The position numbers and the translations under genes were made by a program. From contig NZ_AP018724.1 in assembly GCF_004001245.1 (NCBI RefSeq), positions 1,294,501-1,358,500 on the forward strand: a stretch of 64,000 bases of DNA, read 5' to 3'. Below, piece by piece: positions 30,073-39,299 of this stretch (positions are counted from its first letter, which is position 1; every line of letters starts with the position of its first letter). The stretch comes from Sulfurivermis fontis. GTDB taxonomy: Bacteria; Pseudomonadota; Gammaproteobacteria; Thiohalomonadales; Thiohalomonadaceae. The notes beneath the pieces are model-generated. The model did no database searches, was not told the origin of the DNA, and saw nothing but the letters and a program-made list of their open reading frames with translations.

Positions 30073-30732
30073 ATGCGCCTGTCCGCTGCCGCCGTCGGGG
30101 CCGACGGTTTCAAGAGGCTATTCATCTCATCGCTGCTGATCCTGAGCAGTGGCGGCCTGTCCTTATTGTGGGTTTTGCATCATGTGGTACGCGTTGGCCG
30201 GGTTGCATCCTGTCGGTCGGATGGTGGTGCAACGGTACTGGTGCCAGGAGTGCGATTGACGGACGGTGAAGTGGGCCGGGACTTTTGCCTGCGCCTGGAG
30301 CGTGCCCTGGCCTTGTATGCGGCGGGGGCGGAGACTCTGCTGCTGCTGGGTGGAGTGACGTCGGCTGGCAGCGTGAGCGAGGCGGCCAGAGGGGCCGGAT
30401 TTCTGGAGGCTCACTGTGTCCCCAGTACGGCGCTACGTCTGGAAGAGCGCTCGCGTCATACACTGGAAAACCTGCGTCATGCCCGTGAGTTTCTTGGCGC
30501 GGAAATGCCGGTAACTATTGTTTCCAATCGCTATCACCTGGCTCGTATCGCGGTGATGGCCGACGGGCTGGGAATGCCGTACCGTTTGTGTGCGGCAGAG
30601 CCGCATTGGCAGTGGTCATGGCCCATGGCTGGTCGCTTGCTGTTGGAGGCTCTTTATGTGCATTGGTATCTGACCGGGCGGCACTGGGCACGCCTGGTAC
30701 GGGATCGCGCCAGCGAGGCTCGTATCAGCTGA
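30073..30732 (+). CDS. DUF218/YdcF-ElyC-SanA-like membrane protein
   Basis: 219-aa protein with an N-terminal membrane helix (about residues 19-38, SSLLILSSGGLSLLWVLHHV) and a DUF218 domain. Family features are TVLVPGVRLTDG, the ALALYAAGAETLLLLGG strand-turn, TLENLRHAREFLG and IVSNRYHLARIAVMADGLG. DUF218 proteins (YdcF, ElyC, SanA) affect the envelope; their biochemistry is poorly known. ATG 30073 is used because earlier starts would run into the tRNA-Val terminator. It lies immediately before the aryl-polyene-like operon but has its own spacing, so co-function is not established. Confidence 0.8.
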   Translation: MRLSAAAVGADGFKRLFISSLLILSSGGLSLLWVLHHVVRVGRVASCRSDGGATVLVPGVRLTDGEVGRDFCLRLERALALYAAGAETLLLLGGVTSAGSVSEAARGAGFLEAHCVPSTALRLEERSRHTLENLRHAREFLGAEMPVTIVSNRYHLARIAVMADGLGMPYRLCAAEPHWQWSWPMAGRLLLEALYVHWYLTGRHWARLVRDRASEARIS

Positions 30733-31117
30733 CAGCCGCTATCAAATTTTCATGCGTACGGATATGGCCGGTGTTTCCCGTGTCAGATGATGTTGCATAC
30801 GCCATGGCATCGGCTCGTCCTTGGGTCAGGACGGAGCAATCGGTGTTTGATTCTTCAGCGTCGTAGCATTTTGGCGTGTCGTTCGATCGCCTCTCGGCGC
30901 TGTCGCTGCTGTACCACGGCAATGGCATGGCAATCCAGGAGGGGAGCCAGGCATGGACATCCTTGATGTTCTCGCCGGCGTCCGGGGGAGTGGCGGGCAA
31001 TTGAGTTCGGGCCGGGAGTATATATAATTGCCCGACCAGCCTTTCAAACTGGCAGCAGCGCTTGCCAGCGGGCCTTTTGCACAGTTCCCTAGGAATGCTA
31101 CAGGAAAAAGCGCACAC
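30733..31117. other. Intergenic region upstream of the aryl-polyene-like operon
   Basis: 385 bp without a convincing gene. The frames open on the minus strand have no recognisable protein and run through the promoter. The right part holds the promoter at 31001-31028 and an inverted repeat GGGCAATT (30995-31002) / AATTGCCC (31026-31033). The left 250 bp show nothing I can name. Confidence 0.6.
31001..31028 (+). promoter_or_regulatory. Sigma-70 promoter of the aryl-polyene-like operon
   Basis: TTGAGT, a 16-bp spacer and a perfect TATAAT lie 90 bp before the carrier protein gene. Both boxes are overlapped by the arms of an 8-bp inverted repeat, which could be an operator. Confidence 0.7.
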
Positions 31118-31387
31118 ATGTCCGAATTGACCCCGTTGGAACTTGAGGTGGGGCAACTGATTATCGATACCCTGAACCTGGAGGATATCGCGGTTGCTGA
31201 TATTCAGGCAGAGGCGCCGTTATTCCGTGACGGATTGGGACTCGACTCCATCGATGCACTCGAGTTGGCATTGGCAATCACCCGCCAGTATGGTTTCCAG
31301 TTGCGTTCCGACGATGAAAACAATGCACGCATCTTTTCCTCCCTGCGCGCCCTCGCCGCGCACATCGCCGCTCACCGCGTAAAATGA
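31118..31387 (+). CDS. Acyl carrier protein
   Basis: 89-aa acyl carrier protein. The phosphopantetheine site is GLGLDSIDALELALAI, with the attachment Ser in DSID. The protein begins MSELTPLELEVGQLIID and follows a CAGGAAA ribosome-binding segment. It is first in a 13-gene operon that resembles aryl polyene clusters, where the growing polyene is carried on such a protein. Only one carrier protein is visible here, whereas the described aryl polyene clusters generally have two. The stop overlaps the next start (ATGA). Confidence 0.9.
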   Translation: MSELTPLELEVGQLIIDTLNLEDIAVADIQAEAPLFRDGLGLDSIDALELALAITRQYGFQLRSDDENNARIFSSLRALAAHIAAHRVK

Positions 31388-32001
31388 TTCATGCGCGGCG
31401 CGCGTCCGTGCTGTTGTTGATTACCTATCCCGTTACTGTTCACTACGGCGTGCTTACCGCCGCTTACATTCCTGCCGTGGTCGTGCTCGCCGCCATCGCC
31501 GGGCTGCAGGCAGGCAACCGGACCGATGGCTTCCGCATTCTGCCCGCACTGCTTGCCATGACGCTGGTGCTGTCAGTGGCGCTGTTGCTGGCCGATAATA
31601 AATACATCCTGCTGCTGTGGCCTCCGCTATTGATCTATTTCGGCCTGGCGGCGCTGTTTGCCGTGAGCCTGCTGCCGGGGCGGCAGCCGCTGGTGACCCG
31701 CATTGCCACGCTGCTCGATGGCGCACTCGATGAGGCAGCGTTGCGCTATACGCGGCGTGTTACCCTGGTCTGGGCGCTGTTCCTGACTGTGCTCGGCCTG
31801 ATCAGTATCGTGTTGGCTTGTTGCGGTACGCGCGAGGCCTGGTCGCTGTACACCAATCTGTTGGGCTATTTGTTGATCCTCGCCTTCTTCGCCGTCGAAT
31901 TCCTGTGGCGCCGCCGCTGTCTGCCGCAGTTGCCGCGGCGCAGCTTCACCGCCTTCATGGCCGCGTTGGTGCGCCTCGATCCCGGGAGCTGGCGTCGGTG
32001 A
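31384..32001 (+). CDS. COG4648-type polytopic membrane protein
   Basis: 205-aa integral membrane protein with about five to six hydrophobic segments (VLLLITYPVTVHYGVLTAAY, ILPALLAMTLVLSVALLLA, YILLLWPPLLIYFGLAALFA, LVWALFLTVLGLISIVLACC and LLGYLLILAFFAVEFLW). Proteins of this kind (COG4648) recur in aryl polyene clusters next to the carrier protein and ligase. Function is unknown; a role in membrane assembly or export of the pigment lipid is only guessed. It is joined to both neighbours by 4-bp overlaps (ATGA, GTGA). Confidence 0.75.
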   Translation: MIHARRASVLLLITYPVTVHYGVLTAAYIPAVVVLAAIAGLQAGNRTDGFRILPALLAMTLVLSVALLLADNKYILLLWPPLLIYFGLAALFAVSLLPGRQPLVTRIATLLDGALDEAALRYTRRVTLVWALFLTVLGLISIVLACCGTREAWSLYTNLLGYLLILAFFAVEFLWRRRCLPQLPRRSFTAFMAALVRLDPGSWRR

Positions 32002-33341
32002 AACAGGAGACCTTGCTGCCGCTGACCCGGCATGCACCGCAGGACATCATCGCCTGGCACCAGGGGCGGCCGGTGCGGTGCGCGGAGTTCCTGGCGCAGG
32101 CGGCGGCCCTGGCGGCTACGCTGCCGGCGGCGGGGCATGCGGTGAATTTGTGTGAGGATCGCTATCTGTTCATGTTGGCCTTTGCAGCCTCGCTGCTGCG
32201 CGGCCAGGTGAATCTGCTGCCGCCCAACCGCGCACCGCGTGTGGTGGAAGAGGTGGCGGCCGCCTTTCCCGGCAGCTACTGCCTGGTGGAACGCCGCCAG
32301 GATGAACTCGCGTTGCCGCAGCATGTGCTGGGACCGAGCCTGCCGTCGCCGCAGTCAGTGCCGCCGGTGTTGATTCCGGCGGCGCAGTTGGCGGTGGTAA
32401 TCTTTACCTCAGGCAGCACCGGCACGCCGCGTCCGCATCGCAAGTACTGGGGCGATCTGGTGCGGGGGGCGATGCGCTCCATTGACCACTTTGGCCTGGC
32501 GCAGTATGCGGGTGGGACGATCGTTGCAACCGTGCCGCCGCAGCACATGTACGGCCTCGAATCCACTATCCTGTTTCCACTGTTGAGCGGGCTGGCCGTG
32601 CATGGCGGACGGCCGTTCTTCCCGGCGGATGTGCGCCAGACACTGAGAGATGTGGCACAGCCGCGCGTGCTGGTGACCACGCCGGTGCACCTGCGCGCCT
32701 GCGTGGCGGCAGAACTGCACTGGCCTGCCAGCGCCCTGATTATCAGCGCCACCGCGCCGTTGTCCGCCGCGCTGGCGGCCGCAGCGGAGCAGTCCTTCGG
32801 TTGTGAAGTGCGCGAGATATACGGCTGCACAGAAACCGGAGCCATCGCCAGCCGGCGTACCGTTGCAGGGGCGCCATGGCAACCCTACGACGGTGTGCAA
32901 CTGCACTGCGTGGCTGACCGTTGCACCGCCAGTGCCGATTTTCTGCGCGAGCCCACACCGCTCAACGACGTTATCGAAATGTGCGCGGAGGGTTTTGTGC
33001 TGCTGGGCCGCGACAGCGATATGGTGAACATCGGCGGTAAGCGCGCCTCACTGGGCGATCTCACGCAGCGCCTGCTGGGCATACCTGGTGTGGACGATGC
33101 CGCGCTGCTGTTGCTCAATGCGGACAGCGAGCGCGGCGGCCGCCTGTGCGCCTTTGTCGTTGCGCCGCAGTTGAGCGAGCAAACGGTGCTCGAAGCGCTG
33201 CGACCGCGCGTGGATGAGGTTTTCCTGCCGCGGCCGATATATCGCGTGCCGCGCCTGCCGCGCAACGACACCGGCAAACTGCCGCGTGACGAGCTGCTGG
33301 CCATGTTGCAACGCATGAGGGGGGACGATGGAGTACAGTGA
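31998..33341 (+). CDS. AMP-dependent acyl/aryl-ligase (ApeH/XanA2-like)
   Basis: 447-aa adenylate-forming enzyme, shorter than typical acyl-CoA synthetases and of the type found in aryl polyene and xanthomonadin clusters, where it activates the aryl starter onto a carrier protein. The P-loop reads AVVIFTSGSTGTPRPHRKYW. The YGCTETG segment (EIYGCTETGAIASRR) and the C-terminal hinge DMVNIGGKRASLGDL are intact, and the catalytic-lysine region is NDTGKLPRDELL. The start is GTG 31998 (VKQETLLPLTRH) within a GTGA overlap. The substrate cannot be read from the sequence. Confidence 0.85.
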   Translation: MKQETLLPLTRHAPQDIIAWHQGRPVRCAEFLAQAAALAATLPAAGHAVNLCEDRYLFMLAFAASLLRGQVNLLPPNRAPRVVEEVAAAFPGSYCLVERRQDELALPQHVLGPSLPSPQSVPPVLIPAAQLAVVIFTSGSTGTPRPHRKYWGDLVRGAMRSIDHFGLAQYAGGTIVATVPPQHMYGLESTILFPLLSGLAVHGGRPFFPADVRQTLRDVAQPRVLVTTPVHLRACVAAELHWPASALIISATAPLSAALAAAAEQSFGCEVREIYGCTETGAIASRRTVAGAPWQPYDGVQLHCVADRCTASADFLREPTPLNDVIEMCAEGFVLLGRDSDMVNIGGKRASLGDLTQRLLGIPGVDDAALLLLNADSERGGRLCAFVVAPQLSEQTVLEALRPRVDEVFLPRPIYRVPRLPRNDTGKLPRDELLAMLQRMRGDDGVQ

Positions 33342-33621
33342 GGACTGTGTCATCGCTGCCAGCCACCCCTCGTTGCCGGGACATTTCCCCGGGCAGCCGG
33401 TGGTGCCGGGCGTAGTGCTGTTGGAGCAAGTGTTGCGTGTCGCTGCTCGCGCCGGTGTCGCGGTGCCGGTGCTGCCACAGGTGAAATTCATCGAGCCGCT
33501 GTTGCCGGCGCAGCCATTTACCATTCATCTGCGCAGTGACCGTTCCGATCGCCTGCGCTTCGAATGCATACGCGAGGGCCGTATCATCGCCAGCGGCCGG
33601 TTGCAGACGGAACTGCCATGA
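33328..33621 (+). CDS. ApeI-like 3-hydroxyacyl-ACP dehydratase (hotdog fold)
   Basis: 97-aa single hotdog-domain protein with the FabA/FabZ-like segment HPSLPGHFPGQPVVPGVVLL, whose His and Gly-Pro turns fit a dehydratase. A strand pattern VKFIEPLLPAQPFTIHL follows. In aryl polyene clusters the ApeI protein dehydrates 3-hydroxyacyl-ACP to extend conjugation. It overlaps the ligase by 14 bp and the next gene by 4 bp. Confidence 0.82.
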   Translation: MEYSEDCVIAASHPSLPGHFPGQPVVPGVVLLEQVLRVAARAGVAVPVLPQVKFIEPLLPAQPFTIHLRSDRSDRLRFECIREGRIIASGRLQTELP

Positions 33622-34514
33622 GCACGGACAACTGGCAGGCACAGCGTGAGCGCGGTTCGCCTTGGGCCCTGCGCCTGATCTTGTGGATTGCGCTGCGCCT
33701 CGGTCGTGGTCCGGCGCGCCTGCTGTTGTATCCGATTACGCTGTATTTCTTCCTCAACGGCCAGACCGCGCGAGTGGCTTCTTACGCCTACCTGACGCGC
33801 ATATTCGGCCGTGCACCAACCTTGAGCGAGAGGCTGCGCCACATACACTGCTTTTCCGCCACCATCCTTGATCGGGTATTTTTTCTCAGCGGCCAGTTTC
33901 ACCGCTTCGACATACGTGTGCACGGCGGTGAGATAATTCAGGCACAAGCCGGCAGCGGTAATGGTTGCCTGCTGCTCAGCGCTCATGTAGGCAGCTTCGA
34001 TGCGCTGCGCACCCTCGGTGTCGAACAGCGCCACCTGCCCATAAAAATATTGATGTTGCCCGATCACAACGGCTTCATCACCGCATTGCTGCATGCCCTC
34101 AATCCGGCCTTGTTGGATACAGTGATACCGCTGGGCGGCATCGATACGCTGTTGCAAGTACAGGAGACGGTGGCGCAGGGCGGCATGGTGGGCATGCTGG
34201 GCGATCGGGTGGGTGAGGGCGGCAAGACAGTGTCCTGCCGTTTCCTTGGCGGAGAGGCGCGTTTTCCCATCGGTACGGCACAGCTGGCGGCGGTGCTGCA
34301 TGTGCCGGTGATCCTGGTGTTCGGCCTGTATCGCGGCGGTAATCGCTATGATCTGCACTTCGAACGTTTCGATGCGCCGCTGCCGCAAAACCGGCGCGAA
34401 CGCGGAGCGGCCCTCGGCGCATGGACCCAGGCCTATGCGCAGCGTGTGGAACATTATGTACGCAGCGCACCCTATAATTGGTTCAATTTCTATGATTTCT
34501 GGTATCAGGATTAG
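33618..34514 (+). CDS. LpxL/HtrB-like lysophospholipid acyltransferase
   Basis: 298-aa membrane-associated acyltransferase of the lipid A lauroyltransferase-like family. The signature reads CLLLSAHVGSFDALRTLG, a HX4D form (HVGSFD), followed by GMVGMLGDRVGEGGKTVSC. An N-terminal hydrophobic segment (LLLYPITLYFFLNGQ) should bind the inner membrane. Such acyltransferases in these clusters are thought to transfer the polyene onto a lipid. ATG 33618 is chosen from the ATGA overlap with the upstream gene. Confidence 0.85.
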   Translation: MSTDNWQAQRERGSPWALRLILWIALRLGRGPARLLLYPITLYFFLNGQTARVASYAYLTRIFGRAPTLSERLRHIHCFSATILDRVFFLSGQFHRFDIRVHGGEIIQAQAGSGNGCLLLSAHVGSFDALRTLGVEQRHLPIKILMLPDHNGFITALLHALNPALLDTVIPLGGIDTLLQVQETVAQGGMVGMLGDRVGEGGKTVSCRFLGGEARFPIGTAQLAAVLHVPVILVFGLYRGGNRYDLHFERFDAPLPQNRRERGAALGAWTQAYAQRVEHYVRSAPYNWFNFYDFWYQD

Positions 34515-35061
34515 TTGGCTGGCGCTGTTGTTTGTGCTGCCTCCGCTGGCCGCCGCTGCGCAATGGGATGCAGCACAGTTGCTGGCGGAACTGGCTCGTA
34601 CTGTGCCGAAGCGCATCGCCTACAGTGAGACACGCCGCATGGCTTATCTGGATGTACCGCTCGGCAGTGCGGGGGTGCTGGAGTTCCGTCCGCCGGACTT
34701 GCTGCGGCGCAGCGTAGAGGGCAATGGCGAAAACTATGTCATCGTCGGCGATGTCGTGCGCATCGAAACGTCGGACGGTAGTCGCGAGATCGCGCTGGAC
34801 GTGCATCCGGCGCTGCGTGCCTTTGCCGAGTCCCTGCGCGCGACTTTGGCTGGCGATCTGCCGCGCTTGCAGCGCCATTTTCATGTTGCACTGGCGGGCG
34901 ATAAGGCGCATTGGCGGCTGTCGCTGCGGCCACGCGATGCCGACGTTGCCGTGCTCATCGAGGACATCGAGTTGAGTGGCACGCACGCGCACCTGCTGCG
35001 CGTCGAGACTCGCGAGTCCGGCGGCGACATTGCCATCATGGAACTCAAGGACGGTCAATGA
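34492..35061 (+). CDS. LolA-like periplasmic carrier protein
   Basis: 189-aa secreted protein with a clear signal peptide (ISWLALLFVLPPLAAAAQ, cleavage about residue 22) and the LolA-like beta sheet segments FRPPDLLRRSVEGNGENYVI, RRMAYLDVPLGSAGVL and LRVETRESGGDIAIMELKDG. LolA-like proteins recur in aryl polyene clusters and may carry the lipid-linked polyene to the outer membrane. The ATG lies 23 bp inside the acyltransferase gene; ATGA overlaps the next gene. Confidence 0.78.
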   Translation: MISGIRISWLALLFVLPPLAAAAQWDAAQLLAELARTVPKRIAYSETRRMAYLDVPLGSAGVLEFRPPDLLRRSVEGNGENYVIVGDVVRIETSDGSREIALDVHPALRAFAESLRATLAGDLPRLQRHFHVALAGDKAHWRLSLRPRDADVAVLIEDIELSGTHAHLLRVETRESGGDIAIMELKDGQ

Positions 35062-37322
35062 GGCCGCGTCTTGCACTGTGGGCGTGGCTGGCGCTGCTGC
35101 TCGGTGGCGCCTGGTTCAGCCTCACTCGCGTCAGTGTGGTGAATGACATGGCGGCCTTCCTGCCGCGCGAGGAAGGACTGGAACAGACCGTGGTGCTCGA
35201 TGCATTGCGCGAAGGGCCGGCTGCCCGCCTCATTATTGTTGCTCTGAGTGGCGCAACGGATACGGCGCATTTGGCCGCTGCCAGCCGTGCGTTGGCAGCG
35301 CGCTTGCGCGGTGATACCCACTTCCTGCGCGTGGTCAACGGTCCTGCCGTACCGCCACCGGAGGAGCAGGATAGATGGTTTGCCTACCGTTATCTCCTCG
35401 CGCCGCTGCCGGACGATGCCTTCACCACTGCCGGTTTGCAGAGGGAACTGGAAACCCGCTTGCTTGAGCTTTCCGCACCCTTCCCGCTGTTGGACAAGGC
35501 ACATCTTCCTGCCGATCCACAGGCAGCGTTTCGTCGTCTGCTGAGCCGGTGGGAGGAAGGCGGTGCGCCGCACTTGCGGCATGGTGTTTGGTTCGACCCC
35601 ACGGGGCAGCAGGCCCTGCTGCTGCTGGAAACCCGTGCTGCCGGTTTTGACCTTGATGGCCAGGCGGAAGCGCGTGCCGCGATCATCGCAGCCGTCGCGC
35701 CGGACATCACCGTCGAGTTCAGCGGCCCAGGTATTATCGCGGCAGCCACACGCGACATCATTCGCAACGAGGTGCAGTGGCTTAGTGCGCTGGCCACTGT
35801 CGTGCTGCTGCTGATTCTGCTCATCGCCTATCGCAGCCCGCGCCTGTTATTGCTTAGTGTCCTGCCACTGCTGGCCGCCATAGTCGCAGCGGTAACTGTC
35901 ACCGCTCTGGCATTTGGTTCCTTGCATGGCATCACCCTGGCCTTTGGCATTACCCTGCTCGGTGTCGCCATCGACTATCCGTTGCACCTGTTTTCCCATG
36001 TGCAGGCCGGTGTACCCCCATACCACAATCTGCGCCGCATCTGGCCCACCCTGCGTCTGGGGGTGGCAAGCACTGCCGTGGGCTATCTGGCCATGGCAGC
36101 CAGCCCCTTCAACGGGCTGGCCCAACTGGCACTGTTCATGGTGGGTGGTCTGCTGGCGGCAGTAGCCACCGTGCGCTGGGTCTTGCCGCCGTTGTTGCCG
36201 GCAGCACCTGCGGTGCGTGCCAACTTCCTTGCCGTCCGCGGTGCCGGGTACAGCCTGTGGTGGCTGCCGCTGCTTGCTTTGCCGGCTTTAGGCTATCTGC
36301 TGCTGACACCATGGCCGGTGGTGGAGACTGAGTTGTCGGCCCTGAGCCCGGTGCCTCCGGCCTGGCGTGAGCTGGATGAACGTTTGCGCCGCGCAGCGGG
36401 GGCGCCGGATGTGAGTCGCCTGCTGCTGGTGGATGGGGGCAATGCCGAAGAGGTGTTGCAGCGCAGTGAGGCACTGGAGGCCCCGCTGAAGGCACTGCGC
36501 AGCGATGGCGTGATCGCCGGTTACCGCCTGCCGTCGGACTATTTGCCGGCGGCGGAAACCCAGATTCGACGTCGCGATGGCCTGCCCGATGCAGACGCTT
36601 TGGCAAACATACTGGAAGCGGCACTGCAGGGATTGCCATTTCGCAGCGGTCTGTTCGAGCCGTTTCTGCAGGATGTTGCAGCTAGCCGAAGGCTGACACC
36701 ATTGTTGCTGGAGGATATCGACGACACCGTGCTTGGTAACCGGCTTGCAGCCTTGCTGCGGCCCCATGGTGAACGCTGGTTGGGCTTGGTGCCTTTATAT
36801 GCGGTCCACGACGAGCGTGCACTGGTGGCGTGGACCGAGCCTTCGCTTGTTCCGGTGCGTTATCTCAATCTGCGCCAGGCGGCGGACCAGATGGTGGCGG
36901 ATTTCATGCGCGGAGCGGGTATTTATCTTCTGGCGGGTTTGTCGCTGATCCTGATACTGCTCGGCATCGGCTTGCGCAGCTTGGTACAGCTGGCACGGGT
37001 GACGCTTCCGGTGCTCGGCGCCCTGGTCCTGACCGTGGCCATATTGCATATGTCAGGCGCGCAGCTGTCGCTGTTCCATCTGGTGGCGCTGTTGCTGGTA
37101 CTGGGGCTGGGCATTGATTATGGATTGTTTTTTGCGCGCCGGGCCACGGCAGAGGAGCGGGCACGTAGCGGCCATGCCGTTACTGTATGCGCTATCTCCA
37201 CCGCCGGTGTGTTTGGTATTCTCGCGCTCTCGCAGATCCCGGTGCTGCATGCTATCGGCAGTACCGTTGCCCTTGGGGTGGTGCTCAGTTACGGATTTGC
37301 CCGCCTCGTACGCACAACATAG
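35058..37322 (+). CDS. MMPL-family exporter
   Basis: 754-aa RND-like MMPL protein with two halves, each with one leading helix, a periplasmic domain and a bundle of about five helices. Recognisable spans include LSALATVVLLLILLIAY, HGITLAFGITLLGVAIDYPL (with the functional Asp in AIDYPLHLF) and, in the second half, LVALLLVLGLGIDYGLFFAR (LGIDYGLF). The Asp-Tyr pairs are the proton-relay positions of MMPL exporters. With the LolA-like protein it should move the product to the outer membrane. Confidence 0.88.
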   Translation: MRPRLALWAWLALLLGGAWFSLTRVSVVNDMAAFLPREEGLEQTVVLDALREGPAARLIIVALSGATDTAHLAAASRALAARLRGDTHFLRVVNGPAVPPPEEQDRWFAYRYLLAPLPDDAFTTAGLQRELETRLLELSAPFPLLDKAHLPADPQAAFRRLLSRWEEGGAPHLRHGVWFDPTGQQALLLLETRAAGFDLDGQAEARAAIIAAVAPDITVEFSGPGIIAAATRDIIRNEVQWLSALATVVLLLILLIAYRSPRLLLLSVLPLLAAIVAAVTVTALAFGSLHGITLAFGITLLGVAIDYPLHLFSHVQAGVPPYHNLRRIWPTLRLGVASTAVGYLAMAASPFNGLAQLALFMVGGLLAAVATVRWVLPPLLPAAPAVRANFLAVRGAGYSLWWLPLLALPALGYLLLTPWPVVETELSALSPVPPAWRELDERLRRAAGAPDVSRLLLVDGGNAEEVLQRSEALEAPLKALRSDGVIAGYRLPSDYLPAAETQIRRRDGLPDADALANILEAALQGLPFRSGLFEPFLQDVAASRRLTPLLLEDIDDTVLGNRLAALLRPHGERWLGLVPLYAVHDERALVAWTEPSLVPVRYLNLRQAADQMVADFMRGAGIYLLAGLSLILILLGIGLRSLVQLARVTLPVLGALVLTVAILHMSGAQLSLFHLVALLLVLGLGIDYGLFFARRATAEERARSGHAVTVCAISTAGVFGILALSQIPVLHAIGSTVALGVVLSYGFARLVRTT

Positions 37323-37329
37323 GTTTTTC

Positions 37330-38514
37330 ATGGCCTTCGAATCGCTTGTTATTACCGCCTACAGCACGATCAGTGCCCTTGGGCATGGCCGCCGTGCGGC
37401 ACTGGACGCCCTGTTGGCCGGTCGCGGCGGTTTGCGCCCATGTGATTATCCCGGTGCCGACCTGGAGACCTGGATCGGTCGTGTCGATGGTATCGAAGGG
37501 GTGGCACTGCCAGATGAGTTGACGGCGTTTGACTGCCGCAACAACCGTCTTGCGTTACTGGGGCTCGAATGTGACGGTTTCGCCGCGGCCGTGGCGGCCG
37601 CACGTGCGCGCCATGGTGCGGCGCGCATCGGCGTATTTCTCGGCACCAGTACCTCCGGCATCGAGGCGACAGAACAGGCCTACCGGCAACGGGGGGCGGA
37701 CAGCGGACAGTTACCAACGAACTTCGATTACCGCCATACCCACAACACCTTTTCCGTTGCTGATTTTACCCGTCGCTATCTGGGACTGGAGGGACCGGCG
37801 CTGGTGATATCCACTGCCTGCTCATCCAGCGCCAAGGTTTTCGCCACCGCCAGCCGTTACATTCGTGCCGGTTGGTGTGACGCTGCGGTGGTAGGGGGAG
37901 TGGACAGCCTCTGCCTCACCACGCTGTATGGTTTCAACTCCCTGGAACTGGTGTCACGCCAGCCCTGTCGCCCCTGGGATGTGGCGCGCGATGGAATCAA
38001 TATTGGCGAAGCGGCCGGTTTTGCTCTGCTGGAGCGCGAAGGGGAAGGGGTGCGTCTGCTGGGGTATGGTGAGAGCAGCGATGCCTACCACATGTCCACA
38101 CCACATCCCGAAGGCGAGGGGGCGCTGCAGGCGATGCAGGCGGCGTTGCGGTGTGCCGGCTTGGAGCCGGCACGCATCGATTATATCAATCTGCATGGTA
38201 CCGCGACACCGTCCAATGACCGCGCTGAAGACTGCGCAGTGACAAGACTGTTCGCCGGAGGCTCTGCGTGCAGTTCCACCAAAGGTTGGACCGGCCATAC
38301 CCTGGGTGCAGCCGGGATCACCGAAGCGATTTTTTGTGCACTGGCTATTGAAGAGGGCTTTATCCCGGCCAGCCTCAATACCGAGCAGATCGATCCGCAG
38401 CTATCTGCGCCCATAGTACGCACCACGGTGCGGCAGCCGGTGCGTGTGGTAATGACCAACTCCTTCGGTTTTGGTGGCAGCAACTGTGCACTGATACTGG
38501 GGCGGTGCGTATGA
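37330..38514 (+). CDS. Beta-ketoacyl-ACP synthase (KAS I/II type, ApeO-like)
   Basis: 394-aa condensing enzyme with the full Cys-His-His triad: Cys164 in VISTACSSSAKV, His289 in NLHGTATPSND and His323 in GWTGHTLGAAGI. It extends the polyene by condensation with malonyl-ACP. Start ATG 37330 (MAFESLVITAYSTISALG) follows the MMPL stop by 7 bp. The only other ketosynthase-like protein here is the neighbouring chain-length-type partner lacking this triad, so this is probably the sole elongating enzyme of the cluster. Confidence 0.9.
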   Translation: MAFESLVITAYSTISALGHGRRAALDALLAGRGGLRPCDYPGADLETWIGRVDGIEGVALPDELTAFDCRNNRLALLGLECDGFAAAVAAARARHGAARIGVFLGTSTSGIEATEQAYRQRGADSGQLPTNFDYRHTHNTFSVADFTRRYLGLEGPALVISTACSSSAKVFATASRYIRAGWCDAAVVGGVDSLCLTTLYGFNSLELVSRQPCRPWDVARDGINIGEAAGFALLEREGEGVRLLGYGESSDAYHMSTPHPEGEGALQAMQAALRCAGLEPARIDYINLHGTATPSNDRAEDCAVTRLFAGGSACSSTKGWTGHTLGAAGITEAIFCALAIEEGFIPASLNTEQIDPQLSAPIVRTTVRQPVRVVMTNSFGFGGSNCALILGRCV

Positions 38515-39299
38515 TGCGGGTGTATGTCGAAAGCGTCGGACTGACGGCCCCCGGCATGGTGGGCTGGGCTGCAGCGCAGTCTGTGCTGCGGGGTGAGGCG
38601 GCGTTGGATGCGGCGAACGTGCCGGTCTTCCGTCCCACCCTGCTGCCGCCCAACGAGAGGCGCCGTACCACGGCGCTGATCAAACTGGCGTTGCAGACAG
38701 CGGAGGATGCCCTGGCGCACAGCCGTTATGCGATGCATGAGTTGGCCTCGGTATTCGCCTCGTCGGAAGGTGACGGTGAGATTGTCGACCGTATCTGCAC
38801 GACACTGACTCTACCGGATCGCCCTGTCTCTCCCACGCACTTCCACAATTCGGTACACAATGCCGCGGCCGGTTACTGGGCTATTGCTGCCGGGTCGTGC
38901 AAACCATCGACCAGCCTGGCTGCAGGCGTGTACTCCTTCACGGCGGGTTTGCTGGAAGCGGCTACGATGGCAGTGCTGGAGTGCGTGCCGGTAGTGTTAT
39001 TGGCCTACGATTATCCCCTGCCACCGGTCCTGGCCGGGCGTGGTTATGTGGAGACGGAGTTTGCTGTCGCACTGGTGCTCACGGCGGAAGAGGGCGATGG
39101 CATGACGCCGTTGGATCTTGCGGTGCTCTCCGGCACTGGGGCTTCTCCCTCCCTGCCGACGAAACTGGCTGCGCTGCGCACGCACAATCCTGCGGCAGCG
39201 GCTTTGCCATTGTTGCAGGTGCTGGCGCGCGGCGCGACCGCCAGACTGACCCTGCCGTACCAGGAACACTTGGCGTTGCAGATCGGGATCGGTGCATGA
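38511..39299 (+). CDS. Ketosynthase-like partner (ApeC / chain-length-factor type)
   Basis: 262-aa protein of the N-terminal ketoacyl-synthase-like family (pfam13723), known in aryl polyene clusters as the non-elongating partner of the ketosynthase. It contains FHNSVHNAAAGYWAIAAGS and CKPSTSLAAGVYSFTAGLLE; the catalytic Cys position is not conserved, nor are the two His motifs. It starts in an ATGA overlap with the ketosynthase, as expected for obligate partners. It probably sets chain length. Confidence 0.8.
   Translation: MMRVYVESVGLTAPGMVGWAAAQSVLRGEAALDAANVPVFRPTLLPPNERRRTTALIKLALQTAEDALAHSRYAMHELASVFASSEGDGEIVDRICTTLTLPDRPVSPTHFHNSVHNAAAGYWAIAAGSCKPSTSLAAGVYSFTAGLLEAATMAVLECVPVVLLAYDYPLPPVLAGRGYVETEFAVALVLTAEEGDGMTPLDLAVLSGTGASPSLPTKLAALRTHNPAAAALPLLQVLARGATARLTLPYQEHLALQIGIGA

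Noticed and set aside
30725-31156. A minus-strand gene in the gap before the polyene operon
   Set aside because: No recognisable domain; it overlaps the promoter and the start of the carrier protein gene. It looks like chance.
31818-31997. A longer N-terminus for the AMP-ligase
   Set aside because: The extra residues are out of frame with the membrane protein gene they overlap and lack ligase similarity; the GTGA overlap at 31998 is the natural start.
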